64,000 nucleotides of DNA. Source: Viridibacillus arvi (GTDB lineage: Bacteria; Bacillota; Bacilli; Bacillales_A; Planococcaceae). Below are positions 1 through 8,378 of this stretch, in pieces. The position numbers and the translations under genes are program-made. The notes beneath the pieces were generated by a model, which worked only from the letters and a program-made list of their open reading frames with translations, searched no databases and had not been told where the DNA came from. The stretch spans positions 81,296-145,295 of the forward strand of contig NZ_LILB01000005.1 in NCBI RefSeq assembly GCF_001274945.1, given 5' to 3'. The first letter of the stretch is position 1, and each line of letters begins with the position of its first letter.

Positions 1-758
1 ATTGGTTCTTCTGCTTTTAGCTCCACGAAAAAGAACACAATAAAGAAAATAGCAAAACTAACGAACAATGAAATAATCGGTGCTGAGTTCCAATCATACT
101 GTTTACCGCCCAGTTCTAGTGCAAACATAAGGCTGATGACCGCAAGCACAAGCGTTGCCGCTCCCCACCAATCGATCTTTTGCTTCGTATGTACTGGAGA
201 TTCCTTATAATTCTTCATAATTAATAAGAATGAAACGATACCGATTGGCAAATTAATATAAAATACCCATTCCCAACCAATATTATCTGTAATATAGGCA
301 CCTAAAAGCGGTCCAACAACACTAGCAATACCAAATACCGCGCCCAAAAGACCCGTCATTTTTCCTCGTTTTTGTGGTGGGAATATGTCAAATACAATAG
401 TAAATGCGATTGGCATTAAAGCGCCGGCACCAATTCCCTGAATAGCTCTGTATATACTAAGTTGCTCAATCGTTTGAGCAAAGCCACAAAGTGCAGAACC
501 AATTACGAATACCGTTAATCCAAAAATAAAGAATCTCTTTCTGCCATACATATCGGATAATTTCCCGAAAATCGGCATACCTGCCATTGTTGTAACCATA
601 TAAGCGGATGTAACCCAAACAAATTTGTCCATCCCTCCTAGTTGAGAAACGATGGTTCCCATAGCTGTCGCAACAATTGTATTGTCAATTGCCGACATAA
701 AAATCGCTAGTAATAAGCCCGTTACAACTAGCTTTATGTTACTTTTTGAAGCTTCCAT
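1..758 (-). CDS. DHA2-family MFS drug exporter, C-terminus cut by window edge
   Basis: The gene starts at the ATG at 758 and runs off the left edge, so only about 252 N-terminal residues are visible. The translation begins MEASKSNIKLVVTG and shows the early transmembrane helices of a major facilitator. The loop 2-3 motif A (GKLSDMYGRKRFF) and a motif C-like GPLLGAYI followed by WEWVFYINLPIG are typical of the 14-helix DHA2 (QacA/EmrB/Bmr3-type) proton-driven exporters. It is divergent from a MarR-family gene whose start lies 133 bp away, and the shared interval carries palindromes that fit a MarR operator. The inferred role is efflux of a toxic compound under MarR control; the substrate cannot be told from sequence. 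Confidence 0.88.
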   Translation of the reverse strand, partial: MEASKSNIKLVVTGLLLAIFMSAIDNTIVATAMGTIVSQLGGMDKFVWVTSAYMVTTMAGMPIFGKLSDMYGRKRFFIFGLTVFVIGSALCGFAQTIEQLSIYRAIQGIGAGALMPIAFTIVFDIFPPQKRGKMTGLLGAVFGIASVVGPLLGAYITDNIGWEWVFYINLPIGIVSFLLIMKNYKESPVHTKQKIDWWGAATLVLAVISLMFALELGGKQYDWNSAPIISLFVSFAIFFIVFFFVELKAEEP

Positions 759-826
759 TTATAAACCCCTTTGCAAATTATTAATGATTTCGATAGAATG
801 AACTTGTATAATATCACGCTCATCAA

Positions 827-863
827 ATATCTCGATAAACTAATATCTCGACCTTCAAGATAT
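827..863. promoter_or_regulatory. Putative MarR operator cluster
   Basis: The 9-mer ATATCTCGA occurs at 827-835 and again at 843-851, 16 bp apart. The second copy is the left arm of an inverted repeat, ATATCTCGA-CCT-TCAAGATAT (843-863, one mismatch). The first sits in TATC-TC-GATA (828-837). The TATCTCGA half site resembles the operator recalled for the MarR-family repressor MhqR of Bacillus, with 3 rather than 2 central bases. The position between two divergent starts suggests control of both genes. Confidence 0.5.
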
Positions 864-891
864 TTTCTTATTTTAAAAGGAGGTTTATCCT

Positions 892-1395
892 TTGTCAAGT
901 CATCAAGATGATCCAACTCTAGATCCTCAAGAACAGTTCACTTCGCTAATGCGCGGTTTAGGAACACGTACGATATTACATCAGCAAAATGTTGCTGCCT
1001 CTTTAGGGTTATACAATAATGATTTTATTTCATTAGATATCCTACGTGAAACAGGTCCAATTACTGCTGGCGAGCTATCCAAAAAAACTGGGCTCGCTAC
1101 GGGTAGCATAACTTCCTTAGTAGACCGACTTGAAAAAATCGGTTATGTTCGGAGACAAAATGATCCCAATGACCGTCGCAGAGTCATCATAGTCCCTGAG
1201 TATGAATCTAAAGAAGAAATCCGTAATACGTACGAACCGCTTCATAAAGCAATGCTTAATCTAGCTTCCTCCTATACACCGGAAGAACTTGCTCTCATTT
1301 CGCAGTTTATAGGCAACGCGAGCACTGTATTAGAAGAGCAGATTCAACATCTCAGCTCCACTACACGTAGCAAATCTTCTAAAACAACACGCTAA
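892..1395 (+). CDS. MarR-family transcriptional regulator
   Basis: This is a 167-residue winged-helix repressor of usual MarR length. The start is TTG at 892, chosen because AAAGGAGG lies at 876-883 with good spacing. The DNA-binding core is clear: ITAGELSKKTGLATGSITSLVDRLEKIGYV (recognition helix around residues 65-85) followed by the wing RQNDPNDRRRVIIV with the conserved D-x-R-R-R. The N- and C-terminal helices would form the dimer interface. It is divergent from the DHA2 exporter and probably represses it and itself, releasing on binding a small phenolic, quinone or drug. It is followed by its own terminator. Confidence 0.9.
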   Translation: MSSHQDDPTLDPQEQFTSLMRGLGTRTILHQQNVAASLGLYNNDFISLDILRETGPITAGELSKKTGLATGSITSLVDRLEKIGYVRRQNDPNDRRRVIIVPEYESKEEIRNTYEPLHKAMLNLASSYTPEELALISQFIGNASTVLEEQIQHLSSTTRSKSSKTTR

Positions 1396-1399
1396 AAAG

Positions 1400-1449
1400 A
1401 AAAGGACAGTTTCCTTATAGTCAATTGGCTAAGGAATACCGTCCTTTTT
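1400..1449 (+). terminator. Terminator after the MarR gene
   Basis: The stem pairs AAAAGGAC and TTCCTTA with TAAGGAA and GTCCTTTT around a short loop, ending in a T-rich run just after the MarR stop codon. Confidence 0.75.
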
Positions 1450-1541
1450 ACTTTTAGTTAATCACAAGGGAAAGTAATCCAAATATACATTCTTGATTCA
1501 TTAACTCCAGTTCACAAACCTTACGTTAATGCCAATCTACT

Positions 1542-1907
1542 TTACCCTTCCAATAACGCTTTATAATAAATCAATTCGCCATCTACTTCTGCAATCAGCA
1601 TGAAGGTATCGTCATCCCCTACCGCAAATATCTTAGTTCCTTTAGCTAATTTACTTGCATAGAAATCTTTAAACATAGAACCAGTAGTTTTGCGCTTTTT
1701 GATTTCACCTAAAAAATCGCCCTTCCCAGCTTCAAACTCAATCATTTCTGTTTTCGAATAAATAATATCTTGATATTGCAAAATATCTATATCTGGATGC
1801 TCTTTCAATAGCTCTATTGCGGTTGGATTATGTGTAGCTGTTGAACAACCTACTAATACAACAAAAATGCTCATCAAAAAGATACAATATTTTATTAGAG
1901 TCCTCAT
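1542..1907 (-). CDS. Small secreted lipoprotein of unknown function
   Basis: The protein has 121 residues with a classic type II signal: a positively charged start, a hydrophobic stretch and the lipobox VLVGC, so Cys21 would be lipidated and the protein anchored on the outer face of the membrane. The mature part is short and mixed-charge, with a beta-rich pattern near the C-terminus (TKIFAVGDDDTFMLIAEVDGELIYYKALLEG). No family is recognised. It stands alone, with the MarR terminator upstream on the other strand and an EamA transporter divergent from it. Confidence 0.7.
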   Translation of the reverse strand: MRTLIKYCIFLMSIFVVLVGCSTATHNPTAIELLKEHPDIDILQYQDIIYSKTEMIEFEAGKGDFLGEIKKRKTTGSMFKDFYASKLAKGTKIFAVGDDDTFMLIAEVDGELIYYKALLEG

Positions 1908-2155
1908 GTAACCACACTCTCTGTTTATTCTGCATTACTATTAAACTCCACATAACTAGATTCTATTTTGACTGTAAGAGCAGTATATTGACCCTCACGA
2001 AATAGTTTGGATAATTTTAACATACTTTGTATAAATGTATAAATTTTATCAATATAGATGAACCGGTATTTTTCACAAAGATCATCCATATATATTTGTA
2101 TAGGAAATTATTATTACGAACCCGTCCAATAAATCCCGTTTAAAGGAGCACTCTT

Positions 2156-3061
2156 ATGTGGTTTTTATTTGCTTTACTAACTGCCTTAGCTTGGGGTGGT
2201 GCAGATTTATTTTATAAAAAAGGTTCAGACAGCAAGGATAAATACAGTCATTTAAAAATTGTCGTCATGGTCGGTCTTGTGATGGGAATCCATGCAACTG
2301 GCTATATGCTGTATGAGGGTTTAACTTTCCGTCCTTCCGACATGTTAAAATATTTACCTGTTTCTTCTCTTTATATTTTATCTATGACAATTGGTTATAT
2401 TGGGTTACGTTACTTAGAATTATCAATCGCCTCTCCTGTACAAAATTCATCTGGTGCTATTACAGCCGTTCTTGTCTTCATTTTCTTCCCTCAGCCAGTT
2501 GATACATTACATATTATTGGAATAATCATTATTTCACTTGGCGTTATTGGTATCGCAGTAGTTGAAAAACAAATCGAAAATGCAACTTTGCGATTAAACA
2601 ATACCGAAATCGACAAAAAATATCAGCTTGGATTTATGGCGATTATGTTCCCTATTGCCTATGCGTTGATCGATGGTGCTGGTACATTTGCTGATGCAGT
2701 CTATTTAGATGAGCTCAAATTAATGACTGAAGATGCTGCATTACTTGCTTATGAATATACATTTTTCATCTGTGCAGTTATCTCTTATATTTATTTAAAA
2801 ATAATAAAAAAAGAGACTTTCTCAATTTTCAAAGAACGTGACAAAGCATGTGCAGGAATTTTAGAAACTATCGGTCAATTCTTTTATGTATTTGCCATGT
2901 CATCATATGCGATTATTGCCGCTCCAATGATCGCTTCTTATAGCATTTTCTCTATCATTCTTTCACGTATTTTCTTAAAAGAGAAACTATCGCCAAAACA
3001 ATATATTGTTATTACGGTTGTAATGTTGGGGATTGTTTTATTAGGAATTGCCGACGCATAA
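2156..3061 (+). CDS. EamA/DMT-superfamily transporter
   Basis: This is a 301-residue integral membrane protein with about ten hydrophobic helices arranged as two EamA repeats, the usual size for the drug/metabolite transporter superfamily. The N-terminal LTALAWGGADLFYKKG and the mid-protein SIASPVQNSSGAITAVLVFIFF are typical first-repeat segments. The C-terminal half repeats the pattern, ending in LSRIFLKEKLSPKQYIVITVVMLGIVLLG. A good ribosome site (AAAGGAG) precedes the ATG. The substrate is unknown. It forms a single-gene unit ended by a strong hairpin shared with the convergent lipoprotein gene. Confidence 0.85.
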   Translation: MWFLFALLTALAWGGADLFYKKGSDSKDKYSHLKIVVMVGLVMGIHATGYMLYEGLTFRPSDMLKYLPVSSLYILSMTIGYIGLRYLELSIASPVQNSSGAITAVLVFIFFPQPVDTLHIIGIIIISLGVIGIAVVEKQIENATLRLNNTEIDKKYQLGFMAIMFPIAYALIDGAGTFADAVYLDELKLMTEDAALLAYEYTFFICAVISYIYLKIIKKETFSIFKERDKACAGILETIGQFFYVFAMSSYAIIAAPMIASYSIFSIILSRIFLKEKLSPKQYIVITVVMLGIVLLGIADA

Positions 3062-3073
3062 AGTATAATCTGC

Positions 3074-3115
3074 CAAAAAAAGTACATCACTTCTTAAAAG
3101 TGATGTACTTTTTTA
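3074..3115. terminator. Bidirectional terminator
   Basis: A near-perfect hairpin, AAGTACATCACTT / AAGTGATGTACTT, is flanked by A6 on the left and T6 on the right. It sits between two convergent genes and can end transcription in both directions. Confidence 0.85.
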
Positions 3116-3553
3116 ATTCGTTTGATCAAAATTTTCATATTGGTCGGCAAAGGTTTGCATCTTATCTTTTTCAAATACATCTAATAGCTTGTTGTACTCT
3201 TCATCTTCGATTACATAATAAAGAGGCACTTTCGCTATATAATCAGAATATAAAATGCGCTCATTTTCCTCATCTAACCACATATTATAATTCACTACAA
3301 TTAGATTCTGCGTTCTATCCTTAAATTGAATATATTGATATGGTAAACGATTCACTTCTTCATCGCTTAATTTCAAATTTGTACCATTATTGAAGATCTC
3401 CATTAATTCATTGTATTTTGGTTCGGTTTCAATCGATTTTTTTACAAATACATCGCCTTCCTCAGTGATATTACCTAGCTCAATTACATTATTTGATTTC
3501 ATACAACCAGTTAGAACAAACATAATACAACACAACATTAAAAATTTCTTCAT
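3113..3553 (-). CDS. Small lipoprotein of unknown function
   Basis: The product is about 146 residues, with an N-terminal signal (KKFLMLCCIMFVLTGC) ending in the lipobox LTGC, so it should be membrane-anchored outside the cell. The ATG at 3553 is preferred over a GTG one codon upstream, because AAAAGGGG lies 8 bp from it. The mature part is rich in Glu, Asp, Asn and Tyr and shows no recognised domain. It is convergent with the EamA transporter. Confidence 0.7.
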   Translation of the reverse strand: MKKFLMLCCIMFVLTGCMKSNNVIELGNITEEGDVFVKKSIETEPKYNELMEIFNNGTNLKLSDEEVNRLPYQYIQFKDRTQNLIVVNYNMWLDEENERILYSDYIAKVPLYYVIEDEEYNKLLDVFEKDKMQTFADQYENFDQTN

Positions 3554-3759
3554 CACACTATCCCCTTTTAAAGGTCTGAAAAGTTTTTCCGTAGTTGTAT
3601 TATGGTTCCCAATTCCACTAAAAATATTACGTCTTACAAAACTTCATTTAACTATATTTCCAAAACAATTTAAGTAACAATATAGAATTTTCTATTTACT
3701 TCGTTACTTTAAAGCGATAAACTCTATTGATATCATGATTTTACTGGAGGAAGATTTTC

Positions 3760-4794
3760 TTGAAAGAATTCATTAATAAGCTGTTAACAGGAATGAGTAT
3801 TGGGATTGTTGTATCTTTGATACCAAACGCTCTTGTAGGTGAACTATTAAAACTACTCATTCCACATTTTCCAGCTTTACAACAAATACTAGATATATCC
3901 ATTTTAGTGATGAGTATGTTACCAATAATGATTGGTGTTACTGTTGGTATGACATTTAAATTAACACCTATTCAGACAGCTAGTATTGGATTAGCAGCTG
4001 TTGTCGGTAGTGGAGTAGTGCAAATAAATGAAAGTGTTATGACATTACAAGGTATTGGTGTCGTTTTAAATACAGGTATTACAGCCGGCTTAGCTGTACT
4101 TTTCGTTAAATATATTGGTGCAAAATTAAAAGATTACACGATTCTTTTACTACCAACTTTAACTATTTTCTTCCCTGGATTATTTGGTTACTTGATCTTA
4201 CCTTATGTAAAAAATGGTACAGGCATTATTGGGGTAGGAATTCAACAAGTAACAGATTTTCAACCTATTCTAATGGGAGCAATTATCGCTGTTATTTTCT
4301 GCGTACTCATTTTATCCCCTCTCTCGACTGTAGGAGTAGCAACGGTCATTATGCTTTCTGGTATTGGTGCTGGTGCAGCCAATTTAGGTATTGTTTCAGC
4401 AGGTATTGGTTTATGTATCGCTAGCTATAAATCAAATTCATTGGGCACAGCACTAGCTCACGTACTTGGTTCACCCAAAATTCAAATGCGTAATTTCTTT
4501 ATGAAACCTAAAATAGCTTTTCCCATGCTAATTACAGCTGCCATTTTAGGTGCACTTGCTGGTGTACTTAATGTACAAGGTACGTCTATGAGCGCCGGGT
4601 TTGGTCTATCTGGACTTATTGGACCATTAAACTATATCAACTTAACACCAGATGGCTGGACAACTTCGAATATTACAGTCATGATTGCCATGTTCTTCGT
4701 CATACCAACCGTTTTAAACATTATCTTACTTCGCATCTTCTCAACGAATCTTAAAATGATTAAATCAGAAGATTATAAAATCCATATTGAATAA
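3760..4794 (+). CDS. PTS EIIC-like membrane permease (PTS_EIIC_2 family)
   Basis: This is a 344-residue, very hydrophobic protein with about eight to ten helices. It resembles the stand-alone phosphotransferase-system IIC family (Pfam PTS_EIIC_2), with Gly-rich stretches such as SGIGAGAANLGIVSAGIGLCIA and LSGLIGPLNYINLTPDGW. The start is TTG at 3760, with GGAGG 9 bp upstream. No IIA or IIB partner, sugar kinase or glycosidase lies nearby, so true phosphotransfer-coupled sugar uptake is unproven. Some members of this family are orphan transporters. It is monocistronic with its own terminator. Confidence 0.72.
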   Translation: MKEFINKLLTGMSIGIVVSLIPNALVGELLKLLIPHFPALQQILDISILVMSMLPIMIGVTVGMTFKLTPIQTASIGLAAVVGSGVVQINESVMTLQGIGVVLNTGITAGLAVLFVKYIGAKLKDYTILLLPTLTIFFPGLFGYLILPYVKNGTGIIGVGIQQVTDFQPILMGAIIAVIFCVLILSPLSTVGVATVIMLSGIGAGAANLGIVSAGIGLCIASYKSNSLGTALAHVLGSPKIQMRNFFMKPKIAFPMLITAAILGALAGVLNVQGTSMSAGFGLSGLIGPLNYINLTPDGWTTSNITVMIAMFFVIPTVLNIILLRIFSTNLKMIKSEDYKIHIE

Positions 4795-4798
4795 TTTG

Positions 4799-4836
4799 AT
4801 GCCATGTGAAGAATATTTCTCACATGGCATTTTGTT
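4799..4836 (+). terminator. Terminator after the EIIC-like gene
   Basis: The stem TGCCATGTGA / TCACATGGCA with an AGAATATT-type loop is followed by TTTTGTT, directly after the stop codon. Confidence 0.8.
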
Positions 4837-4937
4837 AGATTGATAAGATTAGTTATTTTGTGAATAAATAGGGTGTTGGTATTTGTTATATGTGATTTCG
4901 GGTTGTTGGTAGTGGTGAGTATGGATAATTTTACTCT

Positions 4938-5308
4938 GAGTAGCGATAATCCTTTCCTGAGTAACGCTAATCTCTCTCCCAGTATCGCTAATCCTTCCTT
5001 GAGTAGCGCCTATCCTTCCTCGAGTAGCGCTATTCTTCCTGAGTAGCGACAATTCCTCTCCCAGTAGCGATAATCCTCCCCCGAGTAGCGACAATCCCTC
5101 TCCCAGTAGCGCTAATCTCCCTGAGTAGCGCCAATCCTTCCTCGAGTAGCGCCAATTCTTCCCCGAGTAGCGATAATCCTCCCCCGAGTAGCGCCAATCC
5201 TCCCCCGAGTAGCGCCAATCACCCCCGAGTAGCGCCAATCCACCTCCCAGTAGCGCCAATTCTTCCCCGAGCAGCGCCAATCCACCTCCCAGTAGCGACA
5301 ATCCCCAA
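4938..5308. repeat. Tandem repeat, about 18 units of a 21-bp AGTAGCG motif
   Basis: About eighteen imperfect units, mostly 21 bp (range 19-22), follow the pattern (G/C)AGTAGCG-(C/A)(C/T)AAT-C-pyrimidine-run. The AGTAGCG core is kept in nearly every unit, with the exceptions AGTAACG, AGTATCG and AGCAGCG. The strand bias is strong: the plus strand is C/T-rich between cores. Because 21 is a multiple of three, open frames of LALLGGG-type heptads appear on the minus strand, but 19-, 20- and 22-bp units break the frame, so it is read here as a non-coding repeat. Confidence 0.9.
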
Positions 5309-5336
5309 ACTCACACTCCTCCCCCCATCAAACCAC

Positions 5337-5372
5337 AAAAAAAACCACTCCAAAAATAAGCGGAGTGGCTTT
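5337..5372 (-). terminator. Terminator of the aminotransferase operon
   Basis: Read on the minus strand, GCCACTCCGC-TTATTTT-TGGAGTGG forms a stem followed by eight T residues, just past the aminotransferase stop. Confidence 0.85.
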
Positions 5373-5385
5373 CTATCGTTATATT

Positions 5386-6744
5386 TTATTCATTCTCTTT
5401 AAAAACTTTTTTAAGAACGGCTATCATAAACTCAAGATCCTCATCTGTGCATGATAGAGGTGGGCTAATCGTTAGGATGTTGTTATAGCCTGCTACTGTA
5501 TCTCCGTTCTTACCAATGATTAAGCCGTTTGCCTTACAATCAGATACAATTTTCAATACACGTTCGTTAGATGCTGGTTCCATCGTTATTTTATCTTCTA
5601 CCATTTCAATTCCTAATAGGAATCCAAGGCCGCGAATATCGCCTACATAAGGATGGTTACTTAATTCTTTCAGCTCTTTTTGAAGTCTATCACCTAGTTC
5701 TGCGGAACGATCGAATAAGTTTTCTCTCTCCATGATTTCGATATTTTTTAACGCCACTGCACATGCCGCTGGATTTCCTCCAAATGTATTGAGGTGACGT
5801 AAATGGCTATTTTCTTCTCCCGTGTTGAACTTTTCATAAATTTCTTTTCGAACGGCTGTCACTGAGAGTGGTAAATAGGCGCTAGTCAGTCCCTTTGCCA
5901 TTGTAATAATATCCGGTTTTAAATTAAAATGCTGATGTCCGAACGCTTTACCCGTTCTTCCAAATCCGCAGATTACTTCATCTATAATGAGGAGTACCCC
6001 ATGTTTGTTGCAAATTTCTTGAACCTTCTCGAGATAGACAGGATGAGGGATTAAAATACCACCACCTGTAATAAGCGGCTCCATAATAATTCCTGCAATT
6101 GTCTCTTTTTGCTCCCAAATAATTTTATCTTCAAGTTCTTGGGCACGTTGGAGATTGTATTCTTTAATCGATTGCCCTTTTGGTCGGCGATAATTATCTG
6201 GTGGTGCTACATGTAAAAAACCGTGTGAAAGTGGTTCATATTTATATTTTCTAATCGCTTGCCCTGTAGCTGACAATGCCCCCATTGAACTGCCATGATA
6301 AGCTCGGTAACGAGAGATGAATTTAAAGCGAGCTCCTTTACCGTTTTGCTGGTGATATTGACGAGCAATTTTAAATGCTACCTCATTTGCATCAGAGCCA
6401 CTGTTCGAATAAAAGAACATATAGTCTCCACCAAGCATGTCATTTAACTTTGCTGCCAGCTCGATTGCTGGTTCATGGCTTTGCGTCATCGGCACATAGG
6501 CTAATTTTTTCATTTGATCATATGCCACTTGTGCCAATTCTTCACGTCCATACCCTACATTTACAGCCCATAACCCGGACATACCATCGAGATATTTATT
6601 GCCATTGTGGTCGATGATCCATGCACCTTCACCTCTATCGACGATCATAGGCTGACTTTTTTCATTGTAAGCTGAGATATGGTGCCAAACATTTTGAAGA
6701 TCTTTTTCAACTAAAGATTGAGTTGGTTGTTTTACAGTTTCCAT
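5386..6744 (-). CDS. Class III omega-amino acid aminotransferase (beta-alanine/putrescine-type)
   Basis: The protein has 452 residues, the normal length for fold-type I class III aminotransferases. The PLP lysine is K284 in DIITMAKGLTSAYLPLS; IIDEVICGFGRTG (about 253-265) holds the PLP-ring aspartate, and SNSGSDANE (113-121) is the phosphate-binding turn. The N-terminal NVWHHISAYN and DGMSGLWAVNVGYG resemble omega-amino acid:pyruvate transaminases of the YhxA/BauA type. It lies 20 bp downstream of a CoA-acylating semialdehyde dehydrogenase, and the pair is divergent from a PucR regulator. Together they would convert beta-alanine to malonate semialdehyde and then acetyl-CoA. The amine donor could instead be another omega-amino acid such as GABA, taurine or 6-aminohexanoate. 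Confidence 0.87.
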   Translation of the reverse strand: METVKQPTQSLVEKDLQNVWHHISAYNEKSQPMIVDRGEGAWIIDHNGNKYLDGMSGLWAVNVGYGREELAQVAYDQMKKLAYVPMTQSHEPAIELAAKLNDMLGGDYMFFYSNSGSDANEVAFKIARQYHQQNGKGARFKFISRYRAYHGSSMGALSATGQAIRKYKYEPLSHGFLHVAPPDNYRRPKGQSIKEYNLQRAQELEDKIIWEQKETIAGIIMEPLITGGGILIPHPVYLEKVQEICNKHGVLLIIDEVICGFGRTGKAFGHQHFNLKPDIITMAKGLTSAYLPLSVTAVRKEIYEKFNTGEENSHLRHLNTFGGNPAACAVALKNIEIMERENLFDRSAELGDRLQKELKELSNHPYVGDIRGLGFLLGIEMVEDKITMEPASNERVLKIVSDCKANGLIIGKNGDTVAGYNNILTISPPLSCTDEDLEFMIAVLKKVFKENE

Positions 6745-6764
6745 GCTTTCGCTTCCCTTCTATA

Positions 6765-8231
6765 TTAGAATTCATGACGAGCTGTTAGCATCTTTTTACG
6801 TGTATAAAACTCAATTCCATCTCGCCCATTCGCATGTAGGTCTCCATAAAATGATTTTTTGTAACCTGAGAATGGGAAGAATGCCATTGGAGCTGGAACA
6901 CCAAGGTTAACACCTAACATCCCTGCATCGATTTCTTCTCTAAACTGACGAATAGCTTTTGCACTATCAGTGAAAATACATGCTCCATTTGCGAAGTCAG
7001 ATTTGTTTGCAAATGAGATTGCATCATCTAATGTATCTACTCGAACAATTGATAAAACAGGAGCGAAGATTTCTTCCTTCCAGATTTTCATCTCTTGTGT
7101 TACATGATCGAAAATAGTTGGACCAACAAAATAACCACCTTCAGTAGGTTGATCATTGCGACCATCTCGTAATAGCGTTGCACCTTCTTCTATGCCAGAT
7201 TCAATGTATTGGATTGTTCGATCCTTATGGGAATCTCGAATGACCGGACCAAGGAAAATCCCCTCTTTCAAGCCGTCACCTATTGTTAACTTATTTGATT
7301 CCTCTACTAATCTTGTTACTAGTTCGTCTGCAATGTCACCTACTGCTACAACAACTGCACAAGCCATACATCTTTCTCCTGCTGATCCAAATGCTGCGTT
7401 AATAATGTTCGTTACTGTTAAGTCCATATCTGCATCTGGCAAAACAATTGTATGATTTTTGGCTCCAGCTAGTGCTTGAACTCGCTTACCATTTGATGTA
7501 CCCGTTTTATAGACATATTCTGCAACCGGTTGTGATCCAACAAATGACACGGCTGGAATATCTGGATGACTAAGAATGCCATTCACGATGTCATGAGCAC
7601 CGTGGACAAGATTAAATACGCCTGCTGGCAGACCTGCTTCATGTAACAATTCTGCAAGGAAATTAGCTAGAAGTGGCGTTCTCTCAGAAGGTTTCAAGAT
7701 GAACGTGTTACCACTCGCAATTGCTAAAGGGAACATCCAGCATGGTACCATCATTGGGAAATTAAATGGTGTAATTCCCCCTACTACTCCAAGCGGATAG
7801 CGATACATACCAGATTCAATATTTGTTGCGATATCAGGTAACTGATGGCCCATCATAAGTGTAGGAGCACCTGCTGCAAATTCTACGCACTCGATCCCTC
7901 GTTGGACTTCGCCATATGCTTCAGTATAGTTTTTACCATTTTCAACCGTTATAATTTTCGCTAGTTCATCCCAGTTCTCTATTAATAATTGCTGATATTT
8001 AAATAAGATTCTAGCACGCTGAGGAACAGCAACTTTCTTCCATGAAGTGAAAGCTTGCTTTGCAGCCTCTACAGCTTTTTCCAAATCTTGTTGAGTTGAA
8101 ATTGGAACTTCGGCTAATATTTCTCCAGTTGCAGGATTTGGCACTTCAATGTAGTTTTCTGTGGACGATTTTACCCATTGTCCATTAATAAAATTTGAAA
8201 GCGTTTTCTTTTCAGTGATTACCTTATTCAT
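6765..8231 (-). CDS. mmsA: CoA-acylating (methyl)malonate-semialdehyde dehydrogenase
   Basis: This 488-residue aldehyde dehydrogenase matches the MMSDH/IolA family in full length. The catalytic cysteine is C288 in [15 protein letters not shown]. The usual ALDH glutamate region is replaced by GAKNH (256-260), a hallmark of the CoA-acylating branch, which lacks the general-base Glu. [31 protein letters not shown] is the NAD-binding core. It would turn malonate or methylmalonate semialdehyde plus CoA and NAD+ into acetyl- or propionyl-CoA, CO2 and NADH. It is first in a two-gene operon with the omega-aminotransferase and divergent from the PucR gene. No inositol genes are near, which argues against an iol role. 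Confidence 0.9.
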   Translation of the reverse strand: MNKVITEKKTLSNFINGQWVKSSTENYIEVPNPATGEILAEVPISTQQDLEKAVEAAKQAFTSWKKVAVPQRARILFKYQQLLIENWDELAKIITVENGKNYTEAYGEVQRGIECVEFAAGAPTLMMGHQLPDIATNIESGMYRYPLGVVGGITPFNFPMMVPCWMFPLAIASGNTFILKPSERTPLLANFLAELLHEAGLPAGVFNLVHGAHDIVNGILSHPDIPAVSFVGSQPVAEYVYKTGTSNGKRVQALAGAKNHTIVLPDADMDLTVTNIINAAFGSAGERCMACAVVVAVGDIADELVTRLVEESNKLTIGDGLKEGIFLGPVIRDSHKDRTIQYIESGIEEGATLLRDGRNDQPTEGGYFVGPTIFDHVTQEMKIWKEEIFAPVLSIVRVDTLDDAISFANKSDFANGACIFTDSAKAIRQFREEIDAGMLGVNLGVPAPMAFFPFSGYKKSFYGDLHANGRDGIEFYTRKKMLTARHEF

Positions 8232-8378
8232 ATACGTCCTCCTATTCTACTTTTCTTTAAAGTTGACGTTATTAACAATTAACCTCATAATTTATTTTAC
8301 AGATTATTTAGAATAGTTACACTTTACATAAAGTACACTCATGTTAGATTTTTTTTAACTTATTGGGGGGCTATTGGA
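8232..8378. promoter_or_regulatory. Divergent control region of dehydrogenase/aminotransferase and PucR genes
   Basis: This AT-rich interval of 147 bp holds both start regions. The PucR gene is preceded by GGGGGGC at 8365-8371. The dehydrogenase is preceded by AGGAGGAC-like sequence next to its ATG. No clear symmetrical operator was found, but the arrangement fits PucR control of the operon. Confidence 0.45.

Noticed and set aside
4849-5301. Minus-strand frames of 150 and 62 residues with LALLGGG heptads across the AGTAGCG array
   Set aside because: They exist only because 21 is a multiple of three. Frame-breaking units, absent ribosome sites and low complexity argue against coding.
4938-5308. 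CRISPR array interpretation of the tandem repeat
   Set aside because: Units are contiguous and 19-22 bp with no spacers of unique sequence, and no cas genes are present.
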